A stretch of DNA of 9,338 bases, taken from the NCBI GenBank assembly GCA_002413075.1, contig DHWG01000181.1:1-9338 (forward strand). Reading direction: 5' to 3'. Origin of the DNA: Desulfosporosinus sp. UBA5188 (GTDB lineage: Bacteria; Bacillota; Desulfitobacteriia; Desulfitobacteriales; Desulfitobacteriaceae). How positions within the stretch are numbered: the stretch's first letter is position 1; each line of letters begins with the position of its first letter. The notes under the pieces were generated by a model. It had not been told where the DNA came from and made no database searches. It worked only from the letters and a program-made list of their open reading frames with translations. The position numbers and the translations under genes are program-made. Of this stretch, positions 1-6,094 are shown one piece after another.

Positions 1-184
1 TACCTCGCCTTTCCACCCTTACCCAGGACTCAGCAAGCTGAGTCCTGGGCGGTATCTCTCTGTTGCACTATCCTTAGGGTTCCCCCCACTGGGCGTTACC
101 CAGCACCTTGCCCTGTGGAGCTCGGACTTTCCTCAGAGGCGACCTTTCGGTCCCTACCCCCGCGATCATCTGATTGGCTTCGCT
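1..184 (-). ncRNA. rnpB: RNase P RNA (catalytic subunit of ribonuclease P), 3' end outside window
   Basis: This is the RNA component of ribonuclease P, which trims the 5' leaders of pre-tRNAs. Read on the minus strand, the conserved blocks appear in the right order. GAGGAAAGTCCG (123-134) is followed by a GGGCAAGGTGCTGGGTAACGCC-type P7-P9 region, then AGTGCAACAGAGAG (56-69), and then GGTAAGGGTGGAAAGG near the left edge. A near-perfect long hairpin at 22-49 (arms 22-34 and 37-49) sits where helix P12 is expected. The arrangement resembles type A (ancestral) RNase P more than the Bacillus type B form. The 5' end is set at about 184 from the promoter -10 at 190-195 and from the position of the P1 strand. 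The 3' part, including the CCA-binding loop and the closing P1 strand, lies left of position 1, so the gene is partial here. Identity is very secure; the exact 5' end is uncertain by a few bases. Confidence 0.95.
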
Positions 185-189
185 ACGTA

Positions 190-218
190 ATCTTACTAGA
201 AAAATTAGTTCTGGTCAA
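190..218 (-). promoter_or_regulatory. Probable sigma-A promoter of rnpB
   Basis: On the minus strand a -35 TTGACC (213-218) and a -10 TAAGAT (190-195) are separated by exactly 17 bases. The predicted start is near 183-184, where the RNase P 5' strand begins. The promoter lies just inside the gap after the stop codon of the upstream 57-residue gene, so rnpB could be transcribed from here alone or also by read-through. The -10 matches the consensus at only four of six positions. Confidence 0.55.
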
Positions 219-228
219 ATGGAGAGTT

Positions 229-402
229 TTACCGGACGAGTTCAGCACTTATTTTATGCTTATTTTCCGCCATTTCTTCCATCTCATCATCAATGTCCAT
301 GAGTGCGGTTAACCATTTAGCACGATTGTCTTTACTTTCTGCTAAATTAGTTAAGACTTTTTCGCGTTCTTTTCGTAAAATTTCTGATCGGTTGATTGCC
401 AT
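229..402 (-). CDS. Small charged protein of unknown function (57 aa)
   Basis: This short frame starts with ATG (400-402) and ends with TAA (229-231). It begins MAINRSEILRKER and ends KISAELVR. The product is highly charged and has no cysteines, no signal peptide and no membrane segment. The Lys/Arg/Glu-rich N-terminal half and the DIDDEMEEMAENK stretch suggest two amphipathic helices, possibly a small coiled-coil protein. A purine-rich GGAGAGGAG site lies upstream at a rather long spacing of about 13 bases. A convincing promoter at 526-554 drives it, which supports a real gene. It sits between nif3 and rnpB on the same strand. I do not recognise a family and assign no function. Confidence 0.6.
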   Translation of the reverse strand: MAINRSEILRKEREKVLTNLAESKDNRAKWLTALMDIDDEMEEMAENKHKISAELVR

Positions 403-481
403 CGCTTTCTTGTTTCTCCTCTCCTATCAGTTATAAAACACCGTGAAGGCTCATTCTTCTAATAGGTTGTGTTCACTTCTG

Positions 482-500
482 TGAAAATAATCTATTTTCA
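482..500. repeat. Inverted repeat in the leader of the 57-aa gene
   Basis: Perfect 8-bp arms TGAAAATA (482-489) and TATTTTCA (493-500) are separated by three bases. They lie about 20 bases downstream of the predicted transcription start. This could be a protein-binding palindrome or a weak RNA hairpin; it has no T-run on the transcribed strand and is not a terminator. Confidence 0.4.
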
Positions 501-509
501 GACTATTGC

Positions 510-527
510 ATTAACCTTAATGTTAAT
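510..527. promoter_or_regulatory. Operator-like inverted repeat over the start site of the 57-aa gene
   Basis: Perfect 6-bp arms ATTAAC (510-515) and GTTAAT (522-527) flank six bases. The repeat overlaps the -10 box and the predicted transcription start of the promoter at 526-554, so a bound protein would block initiation. The arms are AT-rich and short, so chance is possible. Confidence 0.35.
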
Positions 528-554
528 AGTATTATATTTCACGATGTATGTCAA
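526..554 (-). promoter_or_regulatory. Sigma-A promoter of the 57-aa gene
   Basis: On the minus strand a perfect -35 TTGACA (549-554) and a -10 TACTAT (526-531) are separated by 17 bases. The predicted transcript starts near 519 and has a leader of about 117 bases before the ATG at 402. The -10 partly overlaps an inverted repeat at 510-527, a typical position for a repressor site. Confidence 0.65.
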
Positions 555-586
555 GTGGTAATAATTACTTTCACAAACCATGCTCC

Positions 587-641
587 CCATCGATGGCCGA
601 GTGACCCTGTAGCCCTCGATGGCGTGAAGGGACGCCCCTTC
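587..641. repeat. GC-rich structured block after nif3
   Basis: This compact GC-rich stretch lies between the nif3 stop codon and the promoter of the 57-aa gene. It contains the palindrome CCATCGATGG (587-596), whose left half CCATCGA also pairs with TCGATGG at 616-622. It also contains two mutually exclusive hairpins: GGCGT/ACGCC (621-625 with 632-636) and GAAGGG/CCCTTC (626-631 with 636-641). No T-run follows in either direction, so this is not a standard terminator. It may be a degenerate repeat element or a transcript-end structure. Confidence 0.4.
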
Positions 642-648
642 CATAGCC

Positions 649-1494
649 TCATAACCACGGTGAACGATTGATTGCACTGACTCGAATCTCAATACCCTTC
701 AGCGCTTTATCGGTGGATAGATAATCAGACATTGCTTGGAGCATCGGCGCTTCACTCAGGAAATGCCCAAGATCACCGACGGCCATGCCTCCTTCAATTG
801 CCTCTAAGGCAGCATGATGGTCAACGTCACCCGTAATGAGAAGATCCACGCCTTTAAACAACGCTTTCTGGACAAAGCTTGATCCGCTGCCATTCACGAT
901 CGCAACTTTACGCACAACACGCTCTAACGATCCCGCGAGGCGAACGCCCGTTAATTCATAAGGCTGTGCATAGACGCCTGGCTGCCTTAAGCACTCCAAA
1001 AAGCGCGTCCAGAGATCCCCTAGCTTTTCAGGCTTCGGTAGATACCCAGTTACCCCATACCCCCGTTTCTCACCGCTACTGAGAAGGGGCTTGAGATCAG
1101 GGGCTGACTCTTCCAAAATCTTCATAGTCTTCAGTCCAAGCACCTCACCGAGTCTTCGGCTTGAAGAAATTATAGATTGGTCCAAATTCGTATGGGCCGC
1201 ATAATAACCAATTTGATGTTGCAAAAGTCGAAGTGGGACCTGAGCTGCCGCATTATCTGCCCTCAAGTTTTTAAGCGGTCTAAAAATTATCGGGTGATGC
1301 GCGACGATCATCTGTGCACCATAAGCTTTTGCTTCTTCAACGACCTCCAAAGTTCCATCTAACGTGATGAGGATGCGCTCAACCGTGGTGGAGCCGCACC
1401 CTACGAGCAATCCAACATTGTCCCAATCCTCTGCCCATGATTTGGGCGCTATTTTTTCGATGACCTGAGCCACCAACTCCGTGGTTACTGCCAT
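649..1494 (-). CDS. Nif3-like dinuclear metal centre protein (YqfO/YbgI family)
   Basis: This 281-residue protein belongs to the Nif3/YqfO/YbgI (GTP cyclohydrolase I type 2-like) family of hexameric cytoplasmic proteins with a two-metal site; the biochemical role of the family is not settled. The family signatures are present: WDNVGL at 24-29, the metal-ligand region HHP at 66-68, HTNLD at 101-105, GDVDHH at 222-227 and the C-terminal GHFLSE at 243-248. Metal-binding histidines and acidic residues are intact, so the protein should be functional. At 281 residues it is longer than the E. coli YbgI form (about 247) but shorter than Bacillus YqfO (about 370), so the PII-like insert is reduced or missing. 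The ATG start is preceded by GGAGGG inside the end of trmK. The two genes overlap by 10 bases, which indicates translational coupling. Confidence 0.93.
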   Translation of the reverse strand: MAVTTELVAQVIEKIAPKSWAEDWDNVGLLVGCGSTTVERILITLDGTLEVVEEAKAYGAQMIVAHHPIIFRPLKNLRADNAAAQVPLRLLQHQIGYYAAHTNLDQSIISSSRRLGEVLGLKTMKILEESAPDLKPLLSSGEKRGYGVTGYLPKPEKLGDLWTRFLECLRQPGVYAQPYELTGVRLAGSLERVVRKVAIVNGSGSSFVQKALFKGVDLLITGDVDHHAALEAIEGGMAVGDLGHFLSEAPMLQAMSDYLSTDKALKGIEIRVSAINRSPWL

Positions 1495-2282
1495 TGTATT
1501 AATCCCTCCACCAAAGTCGACGCCTCAGAGACTTCTCTGATTTTCGCCGTAATCTCAGAACTCTGTGACTTTTTCATTTGCTCCATTCGCTTTATAAGCA
1601 TACGCCTGTATTCGTCCATATATCGTGTCAAGAGGTCCGTCCGTTCTTCCAAGATTAGTGGTCCAAAATGCCAAACGAGCTTCTGGACAAGACCTTCAAA
1701 CTGCGCCTCTAAAAGGTTCTCCTTATCAACGAGAGGCTGTAAACGTTCCGTCCACTGGCGTTCAATCGTTTGTAGTTTGGCTCTGTCCCAGCCCTCGTCC
1801 TTGGAATAGACCATCACCCCATAGATTCGGTCGTCTTCTTCAACGAGCCTTTCGGCTTTAAGCAACCATCCGTTGCCTAACAATGCCAAACGCACCGATC
1901 GCTCTGAGCCCTGAGGTTGCAGGATCAAATGATGCACAGACTCTAAAACGTCCGGGCGAACAGAAAGGATGTCTAGCATGGTTTTTCCACCCATTCCCGC
2001 AAGCGTTAGGCAATCGACCTCCCCCGACTTAAGCGGCAAAAGCCCATCGCCAAACCGCACATCAATGACGGCTTCTAAATGCCGAGCCTTGACGGCCGCT
2101 AAGGCCGATTGATACGGGCCTTCATGAACATCAATGGCGACGGCTTTTGAGATCCACTGAGTCTCATAGAGGGCTATCGGTAAATAAGCATGATCTGTCC
2201 CTATGTCTCCCAACCTGGCACCCTTCGGGACATACTCTGCGACTCTTTGTAAGCGTGGACCTATTGTCACGGATAAAGTCAT
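1485..2282 (-). CDS. trmK: tRNA (adenine(22)-N(1))-methyltransferase TrmK
   Basis: This 265-residue enzyme is the TrmK (YqfN) family SAM-dependent methyltransferase that makes m1A at position 22 of certain tRNAs in Gram-positive bacteria. The Rossmann-type SAM site is seen as GDIGTDHAYLP (25-35). It is followed by an acidic strand end AIDVHEGP (49-56), FGDGL (77-81), AGMGGKTM (95-102) and the family motif LQPQGS (121-126). The C-terminal part, roughly 170-245, is rich in charged residues and predicted helical, matching the coiled-coil tail of the family. The ATG is preceded by GAGGTGAACA, a good ribosome site. It is followed directly by the nif3-like gene with a 10-base overlap, a pairing widely conserved in Firmicutes. 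In many relatives rpoD lies just upstream, but here a terminator and a two-component operon do. Confidence 0.94.
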   Translation of the reverse strand: MTLSVTIGPRLQRVAEYVPKGARLGDIGTDHAYLPIALYETQWISKAVAIDVHEGPYQSALAAVKARHLEAVIDVRFGDGLLPLKSGEVDCLTLAGMGGKTMLDILSVRPDVLESVHHLILQPQGSERSVRLALLGNGWLLKAERLVEEDDRIYGVMVYSKDEGWDRAKLQTIERQWTERLQPLVDKENLLEAQFEGLVQKLVWHFGPLILEERTDLLTRYMDEYRRMLIKRMEQMKKSQSSEITAKIREVSEASTLVEGLIQWQ

Positions 2283-2348
2283 TGTTCACCTCATAAATTC
2301 TCAGGAGTTCTCTTATTCCCATAATTTCACACGTTCGAAGCTAAGAAT

Positions 2349-2377
2349 ATTATACACTATCTCTACGCAAAGGAGAA
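2349..2377 (-). promoter_or_regulatory. Candidate promoter of trmK-nif3
   Basis: On the minus strand a perfect -10 TATAAT occupies 2349-2354, about 66 bases upstream of the trmK start. A weak -35 candidate, TTCTCC (2372-2377), lies 17 bases further upstream and matches the consensus at only three positions. It lies after the terminator at 2394-2419, as needed if trmK-nif3 is a separate transcript. Confidence 0.4.
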
Positions 2378-2393
2378 AATGAGCGGTTAGAGC

Positions 2394-2419
2394 AAAAAAA
2401 TCCCCTCCCGAAGGAGGGG
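2394..2419 (-). terminator. Rho-independent terminator of the two-component operon
   Basis: On the minus strand the perfect stem CCCCTCC-TTCG-GGAGGGG (2402-2419) is followed by one A and seven T (2394-2400). The TTCG tetraloop and uninterrupted T-run make this a textbook intrinsic terminator. It lies about 150 bases past the stop codon of the sigma-54 regulator and isolates that operon from trmK. The stretch 2420-2567 between regulator and terminator shows no gene I can support. Confidence 0.9.
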
Positions 2420-2567
2420 TAGTGAGGAGGAAAGTGCATGAAGAACACAAGGTCTATATTTCAACCATAAAATTACGAGTTATGAACTGTTGTCCTTATA
2501 ATAACCCTTATTTGTTGCCATTTCGTGAGGTATTTATGAAGAAACTGTGATTATTTTCAATATCCCT

Positions 2568-3908
2568 TTAAATGCCGTACTTTTTCAGGCGATAAAGTAA
2601 CGTTGGACGAGAAATTCCCAGATATTTAGCGACCTTTGTCTGGTTATAATTGTGTTTCTCCAAGGCCTTGATGATCAGGTGTTTCTCCATCTCTTCCAAA
2701 GAAAAACCACCCTCAGCAATGTTCAGCACGGGCGTTGTCGTTTCCTCTAGACTATTCAGTAAGTCCTTGGGGAAATGTTCCGGCTTAATTTCAGCCCCCT
2801 GGCAAACAATCAAAGCTCTTTCAATCGCGTTTTGAAGCTCTCTTATGTTACCGGGCCAGTTGTAACTGGTGAGGATTTTCATCGCCACTGAAGAGATTTT
2901 TTTGCTATTGGAAGGATCAAATTTCTTAAGGAAATGATTCACCAACAGGGGAATATCTTCTTTCCGTGATCTAAGCGGTGGCATACTGATACGCATGACA
3001 TTTAACCGATAATAGAGGTCCTCCCTGAAGGTTCCGTGAGAAATGGCATTGGCAAGATCTAGATTCGTGGTGGCAATGACCCGAACATCGACATCAATCG
3101 TTTCAGTCCCCCCCACTCTTTCAAAACATCTTTCCTGGAGGACCCGCAGTAACTTCGCCTGCATACTGATGGGCATTTCTCCGATTTCATCGAGGAAAAT
3201 CGTCCCTGTATCAGCAATTTCAAAGCGACCCTTCTTTTTACTGGTCGCCCCAGTAAAAGCGCCCTTTTCGTGGCCAAACAGCTCACTTTCTAGCAACTGT
3301 TCGGGAAGCGCTGCACAGTTTACCGCGACGAACGGTTTATCGACTCGGTTGCTAGCCTTATGTATCTCCACAGCGACGACCTCTTTACCGGTGCCACTTT
3401 CTCCGGTGATCAGGACCGTTGCCCCAGTTTTCGCGACCTGTTGAATCAAGAAGGCGACCTCTTTCATCGCATCACTTTGACCCACCATCTTCCCATATTT
3501 CTTGCCTAATTCCTGTCGTAAAAAATCAACTTGGTTTTCTAAATTAGAGAGATGTAAGGATTTCTTAATTTGTAGCTTGATCTCATCGAGCTTAAAAGGT
3601 TTCGTAATATAATCCGTGGCGCCAATTTTCATCGCTTCGATGGCCGTGTCAATCGTCCCGTGAGCGGTAATCATAATGACCGGTAGACTAGGGTTAATTT
3701 TTTTTATTTCCGTTAACACCTCAATACCATCCATGTCAGGCATCTTTAAATCCAATATGACCAGCGAGAAATCGTTTTTCTTGGCCAACTCAATCCCTTG
3801 TAAACCTCTGGTGGCGGTGACCACCTGATAGTTCTCGTAACTTAGTGCCCGATCAAGGGCCCAGCACATCTTTTCCTCATCGTCAATGACTAGAATTCGT
3901 GGTGCCAA
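2568..3908 (-). CDS. Sigma-54-dependent response regulator, NtrC/AtoC family
   Basis: This is an enhancer-binding activator of about 446 residues (numbered from the TTG start) with the full three-domain NtrC plan. The receiver domain (about 2-115) has IDDEE, phosphate-accepting Asp53 in LDLKMPD, Thr81 and Lys103. The AAA+ domain has Walker A GESGTGKE (169-176), the sigma-54 contact loop GAFTGA (216-221), Walker B FLDEIGEMP (238-246) and FREDLYYRLNV (294-304), plus WPGNIRELQN (351-360). A Fis-type helix-turn-helix ends the protein (about 420-446). All catalytic motifs are intact. The start is taken as TTG at 3908 because AGGAG lies 8 bases ahead of it; the GTG at 3917 has that ribosome site overlapping itself. 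The gene overlaps the end of the kinase gene, so the two are coupled. It probably activates the divergent sigma-54 promoter at 5667-5683. Confidence 0.95.
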   Translation of the reverse strand: MAPRILVIDDEEKMCWALDRALSYENYQVVTATRGLQGIELAKKNDFSLVILDLKMPDMDGIEVLTEIKKINPSLPVIMITAHGTIDTAIEAMKIGATDYITKPFKLDEIKLQIKKSLHLSNLENQVDFLRQELGKKYGKMVGQSDAMKEVAFLIQQVAKTGATVLITGESGTGKEVVAVEIHKASNRVDKPFVAVNCAALPEQLLESELFGHEKGAFTGATSKKKGRFEIADTGTIFLDEIGEMPISMQAKLLRVLQERCFERVGGTETIDVDVRVIATTNLDLANAISHGTFREDLYYRLNVMRISMPPLRSRKEDIPLLVNHFLKKFDPSNSKKISSVAMKILTSYNWPGNIRELQNAIERALIVCQGAEIKPEHFPKDLLNSLEETTTPVLNIAEGGFSLEEMEKHLIIKALEKHNYNQTKVAKYLGISRPTLLYRLKKYGI

Positions 3909-5463
3909 GAAGATCACTCCTGTCGCTAAGTTGTGGTGTTACAGGAAGATTAATAATAAAGGTTGATCCTTTGTTCAGGTTACTGTCTACATCAATCGTT
4001 CCACCATGCAATTCAATCGTTTGATAGGATATCGATAATCCCAGACCCGTCCCTGTTTTTTTGGTCGTATAAAAGGGATCAAATATTCTAGACATTTCCT
4101 CTACCCGGATGCCCTCACCAGTATCCGCGAAACTGATCCTCACCATGTTGTTCGTCTCCTTCGTCATTATGTCCAATTTTCCTCCAGAAGGCATCGCTTC
4201 TGCCGCATTCACAATGATGTTCACAAAGACCTTTTTCAGCCTTTCGGTATCTGCTAAGATCTTTGGCAGGTTATTATCAAGCTTCAACGCAACTTTTACC
4301 CTCTGTTGTCGTAACATTGCCGCCGAAAAAGAGAGGACTCCGTTAATTAAATCATTGACGGAACACTCCTTAATACAAGCTTTGGTTGGACGGCCATAGT
4401 CCAGGAGTTCTTGAATCTCCAGGTCCTGACGATTCACCTGTTCGTCAATGGCCATGGTATATTCCTCGATGCCGCTCATCTGAGAGTATTCTTGCTTCAT
4501 AAGTTCGACCAAGGTTTTAATAATTGCGATGGGATTGCGTAATTCATGAGCCACACCCGTGGCTAAACGTCCAAGCGCAATAAGGTGCTCCGATTGCTTC
4601 AGTTGATCTTCGAGTCGTTCCTTTTCAGTGAGACCCACCGCCATCCGGTTCACGGCTCGGGCCACTTGACCCAGTTCACCCGACATCTCCGGCAATAAGT
4701 GATGGATATCGTTCTCCATGCGCTGTAAGCCCTGCTTCAAGCGGTCAACGCCCTTGGTGATATTTCTGATGATCAGCAGCGTTCCAATCATCACTATGAC
4801 CAGGATGCCAAGGGTGAAAAAACGCAACAACTTCCGAAAATAATTACTCTGGTAAAAGAAGGGGTTAAGTCGCTCCCCTGCCCATATTATCCCTACAACT
4901 TTTCCTTTTAGCACAACCGGAGAAATATACTCCACCACTTGATCGTCCCAAGTACCAGAAATTCGAAAGAGTGGTTCATTACTCATCGCAGTGGCTACCA
5001 GGGCGATCTTAGTACTGGCAAATATCTCACTCTCTCTCTGGGCTTCTTCTTGCTGGGAGAGGGATCGATAGTTATGTAGGAAACCTAGGACCGCAATCTT
5101 CTCGGTACGGGGTATATAAAGACCGAAGCGAATGCCGGAATTCGCTGGAACTTGGGGCTCTACGACCCTGGCAAACTCGTCATTAAGCGTCGTTGAGGAG
5201 AGATCCTCAGGCACTACCCCTAGAGACTCCAGATTTCTTGAAAATTCAGTGTTAGTGCTTTTGACCAAGGACTCCAGTCTTTGCTCTTTATCTAAGAAGA
5301 CAATTTCGTCCGTTCGTGAAGCGAAAAAGAAATCATACATCAATGCTACTAAAGGGACAAGCATGATGGCGGCAATGATGATCACGATCTGTTTCGTCAA
5401 ACTATTACGTCTAAAATAAGAAAGAATACTTTTATTCTTCAACCAAATCAGCCCCCAAATCAT
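3883..5463 (-). CDS. Membrane sensor histidine kinase (AtoS/NtrB-like)
   Basis: This 526-residue kinase partners the sigma-54 regulator. A first membrane segment lies at about 25-47 and a second at about 214-234, enclosing an extracytoplasmic sensor region of about 165 residues. That region ends in a PAS/Cache-like strand pair (PVVLKGKVVGIIWAGE, 182-197). A HAMP-type linker follows (about 234-285). The HisKA domain has the phosphorylated His306 in HELRNP. The ATPase domain shows the N box NIIVNAAEAM (415-424), G1 DTGEGI (447-452), F box FDPFYTT (461-467) and G2 GTGLGL (471-476). All catalytic residues are present. The ATG used has no clear ribosome site; a TTG seven codons later with GGGGG ahead is an alternative. 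It overlaps the regulator gene by 26 bases. The ligand is unknown; the neighbouring transporter suggests a small anion or a related stress. Confidence 0.94.
   Translation of the reverse strand: MIWGLIWLKNKSILSYFRRNSLTKQIVIIIAAIMLVPLVALMYDFFFASRTDEIVFLDKEQRLESLVKSTNTEFSRNLESLGVVPEDLSSTTLNDEFARVVEPQVPANSGIRFGLYIPRTEKIAVLGFLHNYRSLSQQEEAQRESEIFASTKIALVATAMSNEPLFRISGTWDDQVVEYISPVVLKGKVVGIIWAGERLNPFFYQSNYFRKLLRFFTLGILVIVMIGTLLIIRNITKGVDRLKQGLQRMENDIHHLLPEMSGELGQVARAVNRMAVGLTEKERLEDQLKQSEHLIALGRLATGVAHELRNPIAIIKTLVELMKQEYSQMSGIEEYTMAIDEQVNRQDLEIQELLDYGRPTKACIKECSVNDLINGVLSFSAAMLRQQRVKVALKLDNNLPKILADTERLKKVFVNIIVNAAEAMPSGGKLDIMTKETNNMVRISFADTGEGIRVEEMSRIFDPFYTTKKTGTGLGLSISYQTIELHGGTIDVDSNLNKGSTFIINLPVTPQLSDRSDLLGTTNSSH
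3917..3921 (-). promoter_or_regulatory. Ribosome site that decides a TTG start for the regulator
   Basis: AGGAG on the minus strand sits 8 bases upstream of the TTG at 3906-3908 but abuts or overlaps the GTG at 3915-3917. This favours initiation at TTG, giving a protein that begins MAPRILVIDDEE. Confidence 0.55.
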
Positions 5464-5517
5464 GAATTAATTCAATAAACTATTTATATAAGACAATTAT
5501 TGAAGAAATGATGCAGT

Positions 5518-5545
5518 TGTATAAATGCTTAAATACTTTAGTAAA
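5518..5545 (-). promoter_or_regulatory. Weak candidate sigma-A promoter of the kinase-regulator operon
   Basis: On the minus strand TTTACT (5540-5545) and TATACA (5518-5523) are separated by 16 bases, about 50 bases upstream of the kinase start. Each box matches the consensus at four of six positions. The whole intergenic region is AT-rich, so this is tentative. Confidence 0.3.
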
Positions 5546-5599
5546 ACAGCGTATGGAGAAGATAAACGGCTTATATAAGATTATTAGACCATGATTTTA

Positions 5600-5621
5600 G
5601 GTGTAGCATTTGTTACACCTC
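5600..5621. promoter_or_regulatory. Candidate upstream activator site for the sigma-54 regulator
   Basis: A perfect inverted repeat, AGGTGTA (5600-5606) and TACACCT (5615-5621), is separated by eight bases. Its centre lies about 83 bases upstream of the start predicted from the sigma-54 promoter at 5667-5683. This is the spacing expected for an NtrC-family dimer acting through DNA looping. It is the only strong dyad in the divergent region and lies between the regulator operon and its likely target. Binding by the neighbouring regulator is inferred. Confidence 0.65.
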
Positions 5622-5666
5622 TTTTAATTTTGGTGGATAAACGCTTGAAACTGGTGAGTCCTCGGG

Positions 5667-5683
5667 TTGGCACGCTGTTTGCA
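5667..5683 (+). promoter_or_regulatory. Sigma-54 (RpoN) -24/-12 promoter
   Basis: TTGGCACG (5667-5674), four bases and TTGCA (5679-5683) match the sigma-54 consensus TTGGCACG-N4-TTGCW at every defined position. The invariant GG and GC are separated by 10 bases as required. Transcription should begin near 5694, leaving a leader of about 57 bases before the first gene at 5751. Such promoters need an AAA+ activator, and one is encoded divergently next door. Confidence 0.92.
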
Positions 5684-5750
5684 ATATAAAGGATTGTATC
5701 ACATAAATCGCTGGTTTCGAGCATTTTATTTTTTAGAGAGGTGATCTTCA

Positions 5751-5957
5751 GTGCCATTTAAAGTGAATTGCGGAAACTGTGAAGACCTCCTGATCAGAGG
5801 GGAAATTTACAATTACAAAGGCAAATATCTTTGCGAAGACTGCTATGTCCTTCGATACCTGTTTGATAAGGAAGCGCCCGATGCTCATTTGCCAGTTGTT
5901 CCGCACAGGTCGCAGATTTTGCTGGACGTAGGACTCCGATTAGCCGCTAAAAGGTAA
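5751..5957 (+). CDS. Small four-cysteine zinc-finger-like protein (68 aa)
   Basis: This is the first gene of the sigma-54 operon. The protein has Cys7-x2-Cys10 and Cys28-x2-Cys31 separated by 17 residues, with the aromatic and basic spacer EIYNYKGKYLCEDCY. This is the pattern of a single LIM-like or treble-clef zinc finger, so binding of one zinc (or iron) is likely. The remaining 37 residues have no cysteine and no membrane segment, and end in a basic helix. The GTG start is preceded by GAGAGGTGAT at suitable spacing. The protein is soluble and presumably cytoplasmic. I do not recognise a named family. Its place ahead of the transporter suggests a regulatory, redox or metal-sensing accessory role, which is inference only. 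Confidence 0.8.
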   Translation: MPFKVNCGNCEDLLIRGEIYNYKGKYLCEDCYVLRYLFDKEAPDAHLPVVPHRSQILLDVGLRLAAKR

Positions 5958-5979
5958 GCTTACACGTTCATTGTGAGCT
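5957..5979 (+). repeat. Stem-loop immediately after the zinc-finger gene
   Basis: AGCTTACA (5957-5964) pairs with TGTGAGCT (5972-5979) at seven of eight positions (G-T at one) around a seven-base loop, starting on the last base of the stop codon. No T-run follows. It could protect the upstream message or tune expression between the first gene and the transporter. The rest of the gap to 6094 has no gene or promoter I can support. Confidence 0.4.
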
Positions 5980-6094
5980 GATCAGGCTAGCAAAGAAAGA
6001 AAGTAGAGTGATATGACCATAAACTATTTTTTCATGAGTTTAAGGCGCCAATCCAAATTAGTTTAATTAGTTTAGCCATGGGAGGACAAATACA

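Noticed and set aside
115..312. Plus-strand 65-residue frame at the left end
   Set aside because: It lies across rnpB and the 57-residue gene on the opposite strand and has no ribosome site.
2420..2467. A nine-codon plus-strand frame at 2438 with GAGGAGG ahead, possibly a leader peptide
   Set aside because: No promoter, no downstream plus-strand gene and no attenuator; the purine run is part of the stem side of the opposite-strand terminator.
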